Both the position numbers and the translations under genes were made by a program. From an uncultured Methylobacillus sp. (lineage in GTDB: Bacteria; Pseudomonadota; Gammaproteobacteria; Burkholderiales; Methylophilaceae), in assembly GCA_946478865.1 (NCBI GenBank), contig CAMLDO010000011.1, positions 7,131 to 71,130 of the forward strand: 64,000 nucleotides of DNA, in the 5' to 3' direction. Positions 36,837 to 48,381 of the stretch are shown one piece after another; the first letter of the stretch is position 1, and every line of letters begins with the position of its first letter. Under the pieces are notes generated by a model, which made no database searches, was not told where the DNA came from, and was given only the letters and a program-made list of their open reading frames with translations.

Positions 36837-37580
36837 TCAGGCCGCTCCCGTTTTCTTTGCCGGTGCCGCGGATTTGTTCTCCGTCTTTACCGGTCGGCGT
36901 ACCGCGAACCCGTTGGGGTACCGCAGGTCGGCGTACGCCACTTTCACATTCAGGCTGCCCAGCGTCTTGGGCCAGACAGCGGCAAACTTCGTCAACCGCG
37001 CTTCCGTCCGCTCGCGTCCGAGCTGGATCACCATGCCGCTGTCCGTACCGATTTCCCACGCCCGTCGCGGCGAGAGCGAGAGCTGCATCACTTTCATGCC
37101 GGTCGGCTGCAGCAGCTGACTGAACTTGCCGTACTGCTGCGCCACTTCATCCACGCCGTCACCCGGTCCATAGAACACCGGCAACTCGCTGTCCGAGGCC
37201 GCGTGGAACAGCTCGCCGTAGGTATTCACCAGCGCGATGTTGCCCCAGCGCGCAAGCTCGCGATGCTCTTCCACCGTTACTTCCAGCTTGTCCGGCCAGC
37301 GCCGGCGTACGCTCACGTTGCGTACCCACGGCAACTTCTGGAAGGCGTGACGCGCCTGCACCAGATCCAGCGTGAAGAAGTTGCCGCGCAAGTGGCGGTC
37401 GACAATCAGCTTGATCTGGTCGCGTGTCACGTGATTCAACGTGCCTTCCACCTTGACTTCCTTCAGCGGAAAAATCGGCAGGTGGATCACCACGAAGAAC
37501 ACCGTGTACAGCAACAGCACGGCCGCCAACGCATACAGGAAGTTGGCGAACCAGAGCATGGCCTTGGGCCTATCCCACAT
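36837..37580 (-). CDS. ftsQ: Cell-division protein FtsQ
   Basis: A 247-residue bitopic protein: one transmembrane helix at about residues 11-32, a POTRA domain starting FPLKEVKVEGTLNHV, and a beta domain. It recruits FtsB and FtsL to the divisome. The C-terminal 25 residues are Lys/Ala-rich (TENKSAAPAKKTGAA), an unstructured tail in the periplasm. It follows ddl by 41 bases. Confidence 0.93.
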   Translation of the reverse strand: MWDRPKAMLWFANFLYALAAVLLLYTVFFVVIHLPIFPLKEVKVEGTLNHVTRDQIKLIVDRHLRGNFFTLDLVQARHAFQKLPWVRNVSVRRRWPDKLEVTVEEHRELARWGNIALVNTYGELFHAASDSELPVFYGPGDGVDEVAQQYGKFSQLLQPTGMKVMQLSLSPRRAWEIGTDSGMVIQLGRERTEARLTKFAAVWPKTLGSLNVKVAYADLRYPNGFAVRRPVKTENKSAAPAKKTGAA

Positions 37581-37621
37581 GGCTGCCGCTCCCGTTGTGC
37601 ATCGTTCGTTTCATTCCTTTT

Positions 37622-38548
37622 TTATTCACCCTTGCGTGGCTCGGCGACCGTTGCCATGCCCAGCACCTTCAATACCAGCTCGTCGAACGAAATTCCTGCC
37701 GCCTTCGCGCCCATCGGCACCAGGCTGTGGTCGGTCATGCCTGGCGACATGTTGGCTTCGAGGAAGTAGTGCTTGCCGGCCTCATCCATGAGGAAATCCA
37801 CGCGTCCCCAGCCGCGGCCGCCGAGCACACGAAAAGCTTGCAGCGCCTGCGCACGGATTGCGCGCTCCTGCTCTTCCGGCAAGCCGCACGGGCACAGGTA
37901 ACGCGTGTCGTCGCGAATGTATTTCGCTTCGTAGTCGTAGAACTCGTTGGCGGGCACGATGCGGATCACGGGCAGGACCTGGTCGCCGATAACGCCCACG
38001 GTGTACTCGCCGCCGCCGACGAATTTCTCGGCGATCACGAGCGGGTCGTATTGGGCGGCTTCTTCATATGCCGCCTTGAGACCGCCCGCGGCCTTCACCT
38101 TGCTGATGCCTATGCTGGAACCTTCATTAGCGGGCTTGACGAAGATCGGCAAACCGAGGCGTTTTTCCACCGCGGCGAAATCCGTCTCGGCGGTCAGCAA
38201 TTCGAATTCCGGCGTGGGAATGCCCGCCGCTTGCCACAGCAGCTTGGTGCGCCATTTGTCCATGCCCACGGCCGCCGCCATCACACCGCTGCCGGTATAG
38301 GGGATGCCCATCAGTTCCAGCGCGCCCTGGATCGTGCCGTCCTCGCCGAAGCGACCGTGCAGCGCGATGAACACGCGATCGAAGCCTTCCAGCTCGTGCA
38401 AAGGACGTTCCGCCGGGTCGAATGCATGCGCATCCACACCGCCGCGCTTCAGCGCCGCCAGTACTGCATTGCCGCTGTTCAGCGATACCTCACGCTCGGC
38501 GGAGCGTCCGCCCAGCAATACCGCCACTTTTCCGAAACCTGCGCTCAC
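37622..38548 (-). CDS. ddl: D-alanine--D-alanine ligase
   Basis: A 308-residue ATP-grasp ligase making the D-Ala-D-Ala end of the peptidoglycan stem. [13 protein letters not shown] is the N-terminal motif, [15 protein letters not shown] binds ATP, and [18 protein letters not shown] near 275 carries the metal ligands. DdlB type. Its ATG overlaps the murB stop by four bases. Confidence 0.97.
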   Translation of the reverse strand: MSAGFGKVAVLLGGRSAEREVSLNSGNAVLAALKRGGVDAHAFDPAERPLHELEGFDRVFIALHGRFGEDGTIQGALELMGIPYTGSGVMAAAVGMDKWRTKLLWQAAGIPTPEFELLTAETDFAAVEKRLGLPIFVKPANEGSSIGISKVKAAGGLKAAYEEAAQYDPLVIAEKFVGGGEYTVGVIGDQVLPVIRIVPANEFYDYEAKYIRDDTRYLCPCGLPEEQERAIRAQALQAFRVLGGRGWGRVDFLMDEAGKHYFLEANMSPGMTDHSLVPMGAKAAGISFDELVLKVLGMATVAEPRKGE

Positions 38549-39420
38549 AGCTTCTCTCCAATAATCTTCACTTCGCGCTGCAAATCCACGCCCTGCTGCT
38601 GCAGGACGGTGTCGTGCATGTGCGCGATCAATCGCTCGATGTCGTCCGCCGTGGCTTCGCCAAGGTTGACGACGAAATTCGCATGCTTCTCCGATACCTG
38701 AGCGCCGCCGATGCGGTAGCCCTTCAAGCCGCAGGCTTCAATCAGCCGCGCCGCGTGGTCGCCTTCCGGATTGCGGAAGGTGGACCCGGCGTTGGGCAGA
38801 TTGAGCGGCTGCGTCGCAAGCCTCTTCGCCAGCAGCGTCTTGATCTTTTCCTCAGCCACGCTTGCCTCGCCCGCATGCAGCTGGAACCATGCGGCGACGA
38901 ACCACTCCTCGCCCGGCAGCGCCACATGGCGGTACCCGACCTCCACATCCACCTGGCTGCGCTCGTGCACTTCGCCATGGCGGTCGATGGTGATCGCGCG
39001 GTTCACGATGTCCCAGGTTTCGCCGCCGTGGCAGCCCGCATTCATCGCCAGCGCACCGCCGACTGTGCCCGGCACCCCAGCCAAGAACTCTGCGCCGTGC
39101 AGATGCTCGCGCGCGGCGAACTTGGCCAGCTTGGCGCAAGTGAGTCCAGCCTCGGCATATACCGACGTTCCTTCGAAGCGCAATTCGGTCAACGCATCGT
39201 GCATGAGCACCACCGTGCCGCGCACACCACCATCGCGTACCAGCAGGTTGGAACCCAATCCTACGAAATGCACCGGCTCGCCGGGCGGCACGCTGCGTAA
39301 GAACTGCTGCAGATCGGCCAATCCGGACGGGATATAGAGCCGGTCAGCCGGGCCGCCGACACGCCAGCTGGTATAACGGCGCATCGGCTCGTTCAGCAGA
39401 AGTTTCCCGGCAGTCGTCAC
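38545..39420 (-). CDS. murB: UDP-N-acetylenolpyruvoylglucosamine reductase
   Basis: A 291-residue type II-like MurB flavoprotein reducing the enolpyruvyl group to form UDP-MurNAc. The FAD-binding region contains [12 protein letters not shown] near residue 55 and [21 protein letters not shown] near 108. [18 protein letters not shown] near 222 carries the catalytic serine and a late Glu is near the C-terminus. Four-base overlaps with murC and ddl. Confidence 0.96.
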   Translation of the reverse strand: MTTAGKLLLNEPMRRYTSWRVGGPADRLYIPSGLADLQQFLRSVPPGEPVHFVGLGSNLLVRDGGVRGTVVLMHDALTELRFEGTSVYAEAGLTCAKLAKFAAREHLHGAEFLAGVPGTVGGALAMNAGCHGGETWDIVNRAITIDRHGEVHERSQVDVEVGYRHVALPGEEWFVAAWFQLHAGEASVAEEKIKTLLAKRLATQPLNLPNAGSTFRNPEGDHAARLIEACGLKGYRIGGAQVSEKHANFVVNLGEATADDIERLIAHMHDTVLQQQGVDLQREVKIIGEKL

Positions 39421-40811
39421 TGCGCTGCCTCCCGGGTTCTCGCCGCCACCTGGCCGATGGAGCCTGCACCCATCACGATCACCACATCGCCGTCCTGGGC
39501 GATACCAAGAATCGCCTCCGGCAACTCAGCCGGCGTCTCTACGAACAGCGGCTCGACCTTGCCTGCGACACGCACCGCGCGTACCAGCGTGCGACCGTCA
39601 GCGGCAACGATGGGCGGCTCGCCGGCGGAATACACCTCGGTCAGCACTACCGCGTCGGCGGTGGAAAGCACCCTTACGAAATCCTCGAAGCAGTCGCGCG
39701 TCCGTGTGTAGCGGTGCGGCTGGAACGCCAGCACCAGCCGGCGGCTGGGGAATGCCCCGCGTGCGGCGTTGATGACCGCCTGCATTTCCACTGGGTGGTG
39801 GCCGTAGTCGTCGATCAGCGTGAAATGGCCGCCATTGCGTGCCGGCACTTCGCCGTAGCGCTCGAAGCGGCGACCCACGCCCTTGAATTCGCGCAGTGCC
39901 TTGATGATTGCGGCGTCCGGCACATTGAGCTCGCTTGCCACGGCGATCGCCGCCAATGCGTTCTGCACGTAATGCATGCCGGGCAGATTGAGTGTGACGT
40001 CGAACTCGGTCACCTTGCCGTTGATGCGGCGCACGGTGAAATGCATCTGGCCAGCCTCGGCGCGCACATTGATCGCGCGTACCAGCGCGTCCTCGCTGAA
40101 GCCGTAAGGTGTCACCGGCTTGCTGATGCGCGGCAGGATGGCGCGCACATTGGGATCGTCCACGCACACCACCGCCATGCCCCAGAACGGCAGGCACTGC
40201 AGGAACTCGACAAAAGCACCCTTGAGCTTTTCGAAGTCGTGCTCATAGGTATCCATGTGGTCCTGGTCGATGTTGGTGACCACGGAAATCACGGGCGACA
40301 GGTGCAGGAAGGAGGCGTCGGATTCGTCTGCCTCAGCCACGATGTATTCGCCCTGCCCCAGACGCGCATTGGTACCGGCCGCTTCGAGGCGCCCCCCAAT
40401 GACGAAGGTCGGGTCCATGCCGGCCTCGGCCAGAATGCTGGCAATGAGACTGGTCGTCGTGGTCTTGCCGTGAGTACCGGCAATCGCAATGCCCTGGCGG
40501 AAGCGCATGAGCTCGGCCAGCATCATCGCGCGCGGGATGATGGGAATCTTGCGTTCACGCGCGGCCACGATTTCCGGATTGGTTTCGTCGATCGCAGTCG
40601 ACACCACCACGACATCGGCCACCGCGAGATTTTCGGTCGCGTGCCCCTTGCGCACAGTCGCCCCCAGGGTAGCGAGACGACGCGTCACTACGTTTTCCGC
40701 GAGGTCGGAACCGCTCACGGAGAAGCCCAGATTGAGCAGCACTTCAGCAATGCCGCTCATGCCTGAACCGCCGATCCCGACGAAATGGATATTCTTTACT
40801 TTATGTTTCAT
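39417..40811 (-). CDS. murC: UDP-N-acetylmuramate--L-alanine ligase
   Basis: A 464-residue Mur ligase: N-terminal Rossmann domain with [17 protein letters not shown] loop [10 protein letters not shown] near residue 113, central [12 protein letters not shown], and [12 protein letters not shown] of the C-terminal domain near 335. It adds the first stem residue, L-alanine. Overlaps murG and murB by four bases each. Confidence 0.98.
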   Translation of the reverse strand: MKHKVKNIHFVGIGGSGMSGIAEVLLNLGFSVSGSDLAENVVTRRLATLGATVRKGHATENLAVADVVVVSTAIDETNPEIVAARERKIPIIPRAMMLAELMRFRQGIAIAGTHGKTTTTSLIASILAEAGMDPTFVIGGRLEAAGTNARLGQGEYIVAEADESDASFLHLSPVISVVTNIDQDHMDTYEHDFEKLKGAFVEFLQCLPFWGMAVVCVDDPNVRAILPRISKPVTPYGFSEDALVRAINVRAEAGQMHFTVRRINGKVTEFDVTLNLPGMHYVQNALAAIAVASELNVPDAAIIKALREFKGVGRRFERYGEVPARNGGHFTLIDDYGHHPVEMQAVINAARGAFPSRRLVLAFQPHRYTRTRDCFEDFVRVLSTADAVVLTEVYSAGEPPIVAADGRTLVRAVRVAGKVEPLFVETPAELPEAILGIAQDGDVVIVMGAGSIGQVAARTREAAQ

Positions 40812-41869
40812 CGCGCCATCTCCTTGCAGACGTTCGCCACCGTCGCGGTTGCCTGCGGCTTGCCCAGTGCCCGCGCGCGTTGCGCCATGGCAAACAGCGC
40901 TTCTCGGTCGAAGCCTTGTATCTTTTGCGCCAGCTTTTCCGGCGTCATCTCGTTTTGTGGCAGCAGGACAGCCGCACCGTTGTCCGAGAGGTAGCGCGCA
41001 TTGAAGGTCTGGTGGTCGTCCACCGCATGCGGGAACGGCACCAGCACGCTCGCCACGCCTGCCGCCGAGAGCTCGGCAATCGTGAGTGCGCCTGCCCGGC
41101 AGACAACCAGATCGGCCCAGGCATAGGTCGCCGCCATGTCCTCGATGAACGCGCGCGTTTCGGCCTTGACGCCCGCCTTGCGATAATTCGCATTCAGCAC
41201 GTCAATATGCTTTTCACCGGCCTGATGGATGACTTCGGGACGCATATCCGCGGGAAGCATCGCCAGCGCCTGCGGCACCATTTCGTTGAGCGCCTGCGCT
41301 CCCAGACTGCCGCCCACAACCAATAGACGGATCGGCCCGATACGACCCGCAAGACGCTGCTCGGGAGCTAGCACGGCAGCGATTTCGGCCCGTACCGGAT
41401 TGCCCACCAGCTCGGCCTTTGCACCGAATGCCGACGGGAAGGCCGCCAATACCTTGCCTGCGAAATGCGACAGCACGCGATTGGTCAATCCGGCGATGGA
41501 ATTCTGTTCATGGATCACTAGCGGGCGGCGCAGCAGCCACGCGGTCACGCCGCCGGGGAATGCGGCAAATCCGCCCATGCCAAGCACAACATTTGGTTTG
41601 TGCGCACGCATCGCCTTGAGACTTTGCAGGCACGCCATGAACACCTGTACCGGCGCAAGCAGTTTGCGCAGCAAACCCTTGCCGCGTACGCCGCGCATGC
41701 GAATCACTTCGACCGCATAACCCTTGCCTGCGATAAGACGGTTTTCCATGCCGCCCTCAGTCGCGAGCCAGACGATGTTCCAGCCCTCGGCCTTGAGGTG
41801 ATCGGCAACGGCTACAGCCGGATAAACGTGCCCGCCGGTGCCGCCTGCCATGACCATGAGGGTGCTCAT
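40808..41869 (-). CDS. murG: UDP-N-acetylglucosamine--lipid I transferase
   Basis: A 353-residue GT28 glycosyltransferase converting lipid I to lipid II at the inner membrane. [17 protein letters not shown] at residues 9-25 and [14 protein letters not shown] near 185 are the diphosphate-binding loops; [15 protein letters not shown] near 255 binds UDP-GlcNAc. GGAGG 7 bases before the ATG supports the start, which is also the point where a 36-codon upstream frame stops (ATGA). Confidence 0.97.
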   Translation of the reverse strand: MSTLMVMAGGTGGHVYPAVAVADHLKAEGWNIVWLATEGGMENRLIAGKGYAVEVIRMRGVRGKGLLRKLLAPVQVFMACLQSLKAMRAHKPNVVLGMGGFAAFPGGVTAWLLRRPLVIHEQNSIAGLTNRVLSHFAGKVLAAFPSAFGAKAELVGNPVRAEIAAVLAPEQRLAGRIGPIRLLVVGGSLGAQALNEMVPQALAMLPADMRPEVIHQAGEKHIDVLNANYRKAGVKAETRAFIEDMAATYAWADLVVCRAGALTIAELSAAGVASVLVPFPHAVDDHQTFNARYLSDNGAAVLLPQNEMTPEKLAQKIQGFDREALFAMAQRARALGKPQATATVANVCKEMAR

Positions 41870-41976
41870 GCGAGAGCCTCCAGTCTGTGATTTTGGCTAC
41901 GGCCGGCCCGAAGGGCCTTAACCTGCTGAAGCAGGTTAGCCTTCGCCGAAACAGGCGCTTGTCTAACCATCATCAT
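41866..41976 (-). CDS. Candidate small ORF bridging ftsW and murG (36 residues)
   Basis: A 36-codon frame. Its first ATG (41976-41974) overlaps the stop of ftsW as ATGA and its own stop overlaps the ATG of murG as ATGA. AAGGGG lies 7 bases upstream of that ATG inside ftsW. It starts [18 protein letters not shown], and the second half is a basic Leu/Ala helix with net positive charge of about +5. No relative is recognised. Without it the ftsW-murG junction would be the only non-overlapping one from mraZ to ddl. Two hairpins inside it (41905-41937) are an alternative explanation. Confidence 0.45.
   Translation of the reverse strand: MMMVRQAPVSAKANLLQQVKALRAGRSQNHRLEALA
41905..41937 (-). repeat. 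Two adjacent perfect hairpins in the ftsW-murG gap
   Basis: GGCCC-GAA-GGGCC at 41905-41917 and AACCTGC-TGAA-GCAGGTT at 41920-41937, separated by two bases. Neither is followed by a T-run on the minus strand, so neither is a classical terminator. They may slow RNA decay or tune murG translation, or may simply be coding sequence of the small frame. Confidence 0.6.
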
Positions 41977-43133
41977 GCAGGCACCCCTTTCGCCAAGCGC
42001 CTGTTTTCCCAATCGATCCGCAACAGGATCGCCAGCGCGATGCAGTTCGCCACGATCGCGCTGCCGCCGAATGACAGCAGCGGCAGGGTCAGGCCCTTGG
42101 TGGGGAGCAATCCCATGTTCACGCCCATGTTGATGATGGCCTGCACGCCGATCCATACGCCTATGCCTTGTGCCAGCAACGCGGAAAAATGGCGCTCGTA
42201 GGCCACGGCTTCCTTGCCGATGGCGAAGGCGCGCATCACGATCCAGGCGAACATCAGCGCTACTGCGGCCACGCCGATGAAGCCGAGCTCTTCGGCGATC
42301 ACGGCCAGCAGGAAGTCGGTGTGCGCTTCCGGCAGGTAGAGCAGCTTTTCGACGCTGGCGCCCAGTCCGACGCCCAGCCACTCGCCGCGGCCGAAAGCGA
42401 TCAGCGCATGCGACAACTGGTAACCCTTGCCGAACGGATCGGCCCACGGGTCCATGAAGCCGACAATGCGCTGCAGCCGGTAGGGCGAGCTCAGGATGAG
42501 CCCGATCACGCCGATGACCAGCAACACGATGAGGCCTGCAAAAATACGCGCGTTGATGCCGCCCAGCCACAGCACGGAAATCGTGATCGCAGCAATCACT
42601 GCGAACGCGCCGAAATCCGGCTCGCGCAGCAGCAGGAAGCCAACCACCAGCATCACCGCCAGCATCGGCAGGAAGCTTTTGGTAAAACTGTCCATGAACG
42701 CTGCCTTGCGCACGGTGTAATCGGCGACATAAATAGTTGCGAACAGCTTCATGAGTTCCGATGGCTGCAAATTGGCGAAGCCAAGCGGAATCCATCGCTG
42801 ACTGCCATTGACCTGCCGGCCGATGCCAGGAATAAGCACCAGCACCAGCACCACCAGGCCAATCAGGAAGAGATACGGGGCTACCTGCTGCCAATAACGC
42901 GTCGGCACCTGGAATGTAACCAGGCCTGCAAACAGCGCGATCATGAGATAGACCGCGTGGCGCACGGCGAAATAGGTCGATTGATGGCCTGTCGCCTTGT
43001 CGGCCTCGGCCAGCGCGATGGATGCGGAATACACCATCACCAGCCCGAAGCCGAGCAGCATAAGCACGACCCACAGCAAGCCCTGGTCATAGGTCGGTGC
43101 GGTAATCTTGTCGCGGTTGCTGAGCATGTACAT
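41973..43133 (-). CDS. ftsW: Peptidoglycan glycosyltransferase FtsW (SEDS family)
   Basis: A 386-residue protein with about ten transmembrane helices. SEDS-family landmarks include [19 protein letters not shown] near residue 95, the ARIFAGL helix and [21 protein letters not shown] near 335-355. It polymerises lipid II at the septum together with FtsI. AAGGAG lies 8 bases before the ATG at 43133, which shares one base with the murD stop (TGATG). Confidence 0.95.
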   Translation of the reverse strand: MYMLSNRDKITAPTYDQGLLWVVLMLLGFGLVMVYSASIALAEADKATGHQSTYFAVRHAVYLMIALFAGLVTFQVPTRYWQQVAPYLFLIGLVVLVLVLIPGIGRQVNGSQRWIPLGFANLQPSELMKLFATIYVADYTVRKAAFMDSFTKSFLPMLAVMLVVGFLLLREPDFGAFAVIAAITISVLWLGGINARIFAGLIVLLVIGVIGLILSSPYRLQRIVGFMDPWADPFGKGYQLSHALIAFGRGEWLGVGLGASVEKLLYLPEAHTDFLLAVIAEELGFIGVAAVALMFAWIVMRAFAIGKEAVAYERHFSALLAQGIGVWIGVQAIINMGVNMGLLPTKGLTLPLLSFGGSAIVANCIALAILLRIDWENRRLAKGVPA

Positions 43134-44488
43134 CAGTTCAGCTCCTTGACCGCGTTGATGAATACTTCGGCGCGATGCGCGTAATTGCGGAACATGTCCC
43201 AGCTCGCGCATGCCGGCGACAGCAGGATGACGTCGCCCGGTTCAGACAAGGCGTAGGCCAGTTGTACTGCCTGATCCATGCTCTCGGCACGCTCCACACG
43301 GCACGCGCCGGCAATGGCGCCCTCGATCTGGGGACCGTCACGGCCGATTTGCACTACGGCACGCGTTTTCGCCACGGCGTCGCGCAGCGGCGTAAAGTCC
43401 TGGCCCTTGCCGTCGCCTCCGGCGATGAGCACCACCGGCTCGGCAAAGCCTTGCAGCGCTGCCGCGGTAGCGCCAACATTAGTGCCCTTGGAGTCGTCGT
43501 AGAACTTGCGGCCATCGACCTCGGCGACAAACTCGACGCGATGCGAGAGCCCCTTGAAGGTACGCAATGCCGCTAGCAGCGGCTCATACGGCAGCTCGAT
43601 GGCCCGGCACAATGCAAGCGCGGCCAATGCGTTGGCGGCGTTGTGCAGACCGGCAATCGGTAGCTCATCGATGGGAAACAGGCGTTCGGCGCCCTTGCCC
43701 AGCCAGCGGCGGCCGTCGTGCTCGAGCAGCCCCCACTCGGACGCATTCGCTTGCAGTCCAAAGGTCTGCACTTCGGCATCGTCGTGCCGCATCGCCAGAG
43801 TCATGGCATCGTCGCGATTCAGCACCTGCACCTTGCAGCCGGCGAAAATGCGCTCCTTGGCCTTGGCATAGTCTTCAAGCGACGCATAGCGGTCCATGTG
43901 ATCCGCAGAAATGTTGAGCACGGTCGCGGCATTGGCCTGGAGGCTGCGCGTGGTTTCCAGCTGGAAGCTGGAAAGCTCCAGCACCCAGACGTCCGGCGCC
44001 TTGCCGGCGTTCTCGCGCTCCGCAAGCGCGTCCAGCACCGGCAGGCCGATATTTCCCGCAACTACGGTATCGAGGCCGGCACCAGCACACAGATGGCCGA
44101 CCAGACTGGTTACGGTACTCTTGCCGTTGGAGCCGGTAATCGCGATCACCTTGGCGTCGCTGCCCGCGATTGCCTGAGCGAACAGCTCGACATCGCCCAC
44201 CACCGGGATGCCGCGCTGGATTGCACTCTGCACTTGCGGCTCAGCCAGAGGCACACCCGGGCTGGCGACTATCAGTTGCGCGCGCTCGAACACTTCGGAG
44301 CTGAACGGCCCGAGATGGATGGGCATGCCGTGGAATTCACGCTCCACCGTCTCCAATCCCGGCGGATGCGCACGGGTATCGGCGACGGACAGGCGCGCGC
44401 CCTTGCGCTTCAGCCAGCGCAAGGCCGAGAGGCCGGTGTCACCCAGCCCCAGTACCAGCACCTGTTTGTCTTGCAAATCCGGTTTCAT
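43133..44488 (-). CDS. murD: UDP-N-acetylmuramoyl-L-alanine--D-glutamate ligase
   Basis: A 451-residue Mur ligase with [17 protein letters not shown] at the N-terminus, ATP loop [12 protein letters not shown] near residue 115, [10 protein letters not shown] near 158 and [13 protein letters not shown] near 318. It adds D-glutamate. The ATG at 44488 overlaps the mraY stop (ATGA), which settles the start although the frame is open upstream. Confidence 0.97.
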   Translation of the reverse strand: MKPDLQDKQVLVLGLGDTGLSALRWLKRKGARLSVADTRAHPPGLETVEREFHGMPIHLGPFSSEVFERAQLIVASPGVPLAEPQVQSAIQRGIPVVGDVELFAQAIAGSDAKVIAITGSNGKSTVTSLVGHLCAGAGLDTVVAGNIGLPVLDALAERENAGKAPDVWVLELSSFQLETTRSLQANAATVLNISADHMDRYASLEDYAKAKERIFAGCKVQVLNRDDAMTLAMRHDDAEVQTFGLQANASEWGLLEHDGRRWLGKGAERLFPIDELPIAGLHNAANALAALALCRAIELPYEPLLAALRTFKGLSHRVEFVAEVDGRKFYDDSKGTNVGATAAALQGFAEPVVLIAGGDGKGQDFTPLRDAVAKTRAVVQIGRDGPQIEGAIAGACRVERAESMDQAVQLAYALSEPGDVILLSPACASWDMFRNYAHRAEVFINAVKELN

Positions 44489-45588
44489 CTGAGTTTCAGC
44501 GTCGAGAGTCCAAGCAGTACCAGCATCATGGTGATAATCCAGAAACGGACGACCACCTGGGTTTCCTTCCAGCCCTTCTGTTCGTAGTGATGGTGCAGCG
44601 GCGCCATGAGGAAGATGCGGCGACCGGTGCCGTATTTCTTTTTGGTGTAGCGGAAATAGCTCACCTGGGCCGCGACCGACAGCGTCTCCACCACGAATAC
44701 GCCGCCCATGATGAACAGCACGATTTCCTGACGGACAATCACGGCCACCACGCCAAGCGCGGCGCCGAGCGCCAATGCGCCGACGTCGCCCATGAATACT
44801 TCCGCCGGATAGGCGTTGAACCACAGAAAGCCGAGCCCGGCCCCCGCCATCGCGGTGCAGAACACTGCGAGTTCACCCGCTCCAGCCACATAGGGAATGC
44901 CCAAATACTTGGAGAAATAGAGATGGCCGGCGACATAGGCAAACAGCGCCAGCGCGCTCGCCACAAGGACGGTCGGCATGATCGCGAGGCCGTCCAGACC
45001 GTCGGTGAGATTGACCGCATTGCTGCTGCCGACAATGACGAAATAGGTCAGCACGATGAAGCTGACCGCCCCCAAGGGCAGCGCCCAGTGCTTGAAGAAC
45101 GGGAAGATCAGCGTGGTTTGTGCCGGCAGCGTAGAGGTGTAGAACAGATAGGCCGCGGCGCCCAGGCCGATCAATGATTGCCAGAAGTATTTCTCCTTGG
45201 CGGAAAGCCCCTTGGGATTGCGATGCACCACCTTGCGCCAATCGTCCACCCAACCGACGATGCCAAAGCCTAACGTGACGATGAGCACCACCCATACGTA
45301 ACGGTTGGTGAGATCTGCCCACAGCAACGTGGCAATCGCGATCGAAATCAGGATCAGCGCGCCGCCCATGGTGGGCGTGCCGGCCTTGATCAAATGCGTT
45401 TGCGGACCATCGTCGCGTACCGCCTGCCCGACCTTGTACTCGGTCAGCTTGCGGATCATCGTCGGTCCGACCAGGAAGGAAATCCCGAGCGCGGTCAGCG
45501 TCGCCAGCATCGCCCGCAAGGTGATGTAGTTGAAAACGTTGAACCCGCGAATGTCGTGCGCCAGCCAGCGCGCCAGTTCAAGCAGCAT
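44485..45588 (-). CDS. mraY: Phospho-N-acetylmuramoyl-pentapeptide transferase
   Basis: A 367-residue polytopic membrane enzyme making lipid [10 protein letters not shown] near residue 73, the magnesium-binding WVDDWRKV near 115, [13 protein letters not shown] near 190 and the LHHHYEQKG loop near 330 are all intact. It overlaps murF by 11 bases and murD by 4. Confidence 0.98.
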   Translation of the reverse strand: MLLELARWLAHDIRGFNVFNYITLRAMLATLTALGISFLVGPTMIRKLTEYKVGQAVRDDGPQTHLIKAGTPTMGGALILISIAIATLLWADLTNRYVWVVLIVTLGFGIVGWVDDWRKVVHRNPKGLSAKEKYFWQSLIGLGAAAYLFYTSTLPAQTTLIFPFFKHWALPLGAVSFIVLTYFVIVGSSNAVNLTDGLDGLAIMPTVLVASALALFAYVAGHLYFSKYLGIPYVAGAGELAVFCTAMAGAGLGFLWFNAYPAEVFMGDVGALALGAALGVVAVIVRQEIVLFIMGGVFVVETLSVAAQVSYFRYTKKKYGTGRRIFLMAPLHHHYEQKGWKETQVVVRFWIITMMLVLLGLSTLKLR

Positions 45589-46960
45589 GCTTGCCTCCCT
45601 TGTCGTTGTCGTCCGCGAGCAGCAAATTCACCACACGCTCCATGCGCATGAAGCGCGAGCCTTTCACCAATACGGTGGTGTCCGCGGACAGTTGTTTTGC
45701 GAGCGTCTCAACCAATGCCTCGGGCGACTCGAAATGTTGTGCGCCGCCGCCGAAGCCGGATGCCATCTCTTGGCTAAGGTCGCCCAGCACCAGCAGAGTG
45801 CCCAGGCCCGCAGCCTTGGCATAGGCTCCGATTTCGCGATGCATTCCAGCTGCATCCGCACCCAGTTCACCCATGTCGCCCAGTACCAATACGCGCTTGC
45901 CGGGGCAAGCCGCGAGCACATCGATCGCAGCGCGCATCGATGCCGGGTTGGCGTTATAGGTGTCATCGATGATGGTGGCGCCCTGCTTGCCGGCCTTGCG
46001 CTGCAACCGTCCCTTCACGCCGCCATAGGTCTGCAGCCCGGCAACGATGGCGCTGATGGACGCGCCCATAGCAAGCGCTGCCGCGCTTGCGGCCAATGCG
46101 TTGCGCACGTTATGCAGGCCCGGCACAGTAAGACGCAGCGAAGCGTTGCCCTGCGGGGTTTTCAATGCAATCTCGCTGCCGTCGGCCTCAAGACGATAGT
46201 CGGCACTCACGTCAGCCGAAGCATTCAGGCCGAAGGTCATGATCTTGTGCTGTGCTGCGAGCTGCTTCCACAGCGGGGCAAACGCATCGTCCGCATTGAT
46301 GATCGCCGTGCCGTCATCCGCGAGGCCTTCGAAGATCTCGCCCTTGGCATGGGCCACGGCCTCGACGCTGCCGAGACCTTCCAGATGCGCCTGCAGCGCG
46401 TTGTTGACGAGAGCGACATCCGGTTTGGCGAGACGAGTGAGATAGGAGATTTCGCCCGGGTGATTCATTCCCATCTCGATCACTGCATAGCGATGCAACT
46501 CCCGCAGCTTGAACAACGTCAGCGGCAGCCCGATGTCGTTGTTGAGGTTGCCTTGCGTTGCCAACACCGCGTCTTCGGCGCTGTTCGCACGCAGGATCGC
46601 GGCGAGCATTTCCTTCACAGTGGTCTTGCCGTTGCTGCCCGTAATGGCTGCGACGGGAATACGGAATTTGCTGCGCCAGTAGGAAGCAAGCGCTCCCAAC
46701 GCCAGACGCGTATCCTCGACCACCAGCAACGGACCGGCAGTGCCCGCATTCCATTGGGTGTCCACCAGAGCCGCAGCCGCGCCGCGCTGCAGGCAATCAA
46801 CAACGAAATCGTGACCGTCGAAGCGCTCGCCGCGCAGGGCGACGAACAGGTCGCCGGGCTGGATCGCGCGGCTGTCGCTGGAGACGGCAGCGAAAGCGAT
46901 GTCGGCGCCGACCACGCGGCCATTCACCGCTTGCGCCGCTTCGGAAAGGCGCAGCATCAT
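45578..46960 (-). CDS. murF: UDP-N-acetylmuramoyl-tripeptide--D-alanyl-D-alanine ligase
   Basis: A 460-residue Mur ligase: N-terminal [18 protein letters not shown] loop [14 protein letters not shown] near residue 107, [10 protein letters not shown] near 160 and [12 protein letters not shown] near 330. It adds the D-Ala-D-Ala dipeptide made by Ddl. It overlaps both neighbours. Confidence 0.97.
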   Translation of the reverse strand: MMLRLSEAAQAVNGRVVGADIAFAAVSSDSRAIQPGDLFVALRGERFDGHDFVVDCLQRGAAAALVDTQWNAGTAGPLLVVEDTRLALGALASYWRSKFRIPVAAITGSNGKTTVKEMLAAILRANSAEDAVLATQGNLNNDIGLPLTLFKLRELHRYAVIEMGMNHPGEISYLTRLAKPDVALVNNALQAHLEGLGSVEAVAHAKGEIFEGLADDGTAIINADDAFAPLWKQLAAQHKIMTFGLNASADVSADYRLEADGSEIALKTPQGNASLRLTVPGLHNVRNALAASAAALAMGASISAIVAGLQTYGGVKGRLQRKAGKQGATIIDDTYNANPASMRAAIDVLAACPGKRVLVLGDMGELGADAAGMHREIGAYAKAAGLGTLLVLGDLSQEMASGFGGGAQHFESPEALVETLAKQLSADTTVLVKGSRFMRMERVVNLLLADDNDKGGKHAA

Positions 46961-48381
46961 TTGCGCCCCTCCAGCACGCGTTTTGCGACCTCGCGGTCGT
47001 CGAACGGGTATTTCACTCCTGCAATCTCCTGATAATCCTCATGCCCCTTGCCAGCAATCAGCACAATGTCTCCAGCCAGCGCATCCTGGAGCGCGAGATC
47101 GATGGCAGCGGCGCGGTCGAGCTCCGCTTCGTAATGGCCGCTCATACCTACCAGCACCTGATCGATGATGTCCTGGGGATCCTCGTTACGCGGGTTGTCT
47201 GAGGTCACTACGACGCGGTCTGCGAGTCGCGAAGCCGCCTCGCCCATGAGTGGGCGCTTGCCCTTGTCGCGATTGCCGCCACAGCCGAACACGCAAATCA
47301 GCTTGCCGCGAGCCTGCTCGCGCAAGGCCGCCAGAACTTTTTCCAGCGCGTCAGGCGTATGCGCATAATCGACGACGACCAGCGGCAACTCTCCGCCGCC
47401 CAGCGTCTGCATGCGTCCTGCGACCGGTCGCATGTCCTTGAGCACGTCAATCGCATCCTTCAGCGGTACATCGCTGGCCAGCAGAGCCGCCAGCACCGCG
47501 AGCAGGTTGTAGGCATTGAAGCGGCCCATAAGGGCGGCCTCAAGCCGTGCATTGCCGGCCGGCGTGACGATATCCATCGCCAAACCGTCGCCGTGCAGTT
47601 CCAGGTGATGGCCACGCACATCGCCACTATTCAAACCGTAGGTAATCACCCGCAGGTCGCGTCCTTCGGCATCCTCCGCGAGCTCGGCGCCGAAATCGTC
47701 ATCGGTATTGACCACCATGCACTCGAGGCCGGGCCAGTAGAACAGCTTGCGCTTGGCATCAGCGTAGGCCTTCATGTCACCGTGGTAGTCGAGATGATCG
47801 CGCGACAGATTGGTGAGCACGGCGACATTGAAGGCCACGCCGTTAACACGCCCTTGTACCAGTCCGTGCGACGAGACTTCCATTGCCGCCCCTTGCGCCC
47901 CTTGCTTGAGATAGTCGGCCAGCATGCCGTGCAGCAGCACAGGATCGGGCGTGGTATTGACTGCTTCCGACAGCGCTCCGGGGAAACCGTTGCCCAGCGT
48001 GCCGATGGCCGCCGTCTTGCGACCAAGCCTGGTCAGCGCCGTTGCGAGCCAATGGCTGCATGAGGTTTTGCCGTTGGTGCCGGTGATGCCGATCATGTGC
48101 ATCTTTTGCGAAGGCCGGCCGTGAAACTCGCTTGCAATGTTGCCCGCTTCAGCCCGCAGATTCGCCACCGGGACATTGGGCACGGCCCACTCGTCCGTCC
48201 AGGAAAAACCTTCCTGCTCCCACAGCACGCCGGACACGCCTTGTGCCACTGCTTGGGGAATGTATTTGCGGCCATCAGAGCTCTCGCCGGGATAGGCGAG
48301 GAATATGCTGCCCGGGCCGGCCTTGCGGCTGTCGGTCGTGAGCTTTTCCGCGCGGATGTCGAGTTGTAGGAGTGCGCTCAT
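46957..48381 (-). CDS. murE: UDP-N-acetylmuramoyl-L-alanyl-D-glutamate--2,6-diaminopimelate ligase
   Basis: A 474-residue Mur ligase with ITGTNGKTSCSHWL near residue 103, the carbamylated-lysine region YADAKRKLF near 207 and the substrate-selective SDNPRNEDPQDII near 390. The DNPR motif indicates meso-diaminopimelate rather than lysine. It overlaps ftsI and murF by four bases. Confidence 0.98.
   Translation of the reverse strand: MSALLQLDIRAEKLTTDSRKAGPGSIFLAYPGESSDGRKYIPQAVAQGVSGVLWEQEGFSWTDEWAVPNVPVANLRAEAGNIASEFHGRPSQKMHMIGITGTNGKTSCSHWLATALTRLGRKTAAIGTLGNGFPGALSEAVNTTPDPVLLHGMLADYLKQGAQGAAMEVSSHGLVQGRVNGVAFNVAVLTNLSRDHLDYHGDMKAYADAKRKLFYWPGLECMVVNTDDDFGAELAEDAEGRDLRVITYGLNSGDVRGHHLELHGDGLAMDIVTPAGNARLEAALMGRFNAYNLLAVLAALLASDVPLKDAIDVLKDMRPVAGRMQTLGGGELPLVVVDYAHTPDALEKVLAALREQARGKLICVFGCGGNRDKGKRPLMGEAASRLADRVVVTSDNPRNEDPQDIIDQVLVGMSGHYEAELDRAAAIDLALQDALAGDIVLIAGKGHEDYQEIAGVKYPFDDREVAKRVLEGRK

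Noticed and set aside
41977..43074. Upstream extension of the small ftsW-murG frame over the whole of ftsW
   Set aside because: This part is antiparallel in quality to real coding: Arg/Gly-rich and out of frame with the obvious ten-helix FtsW. Only the last 36 codons, outside ftsW, are considered.
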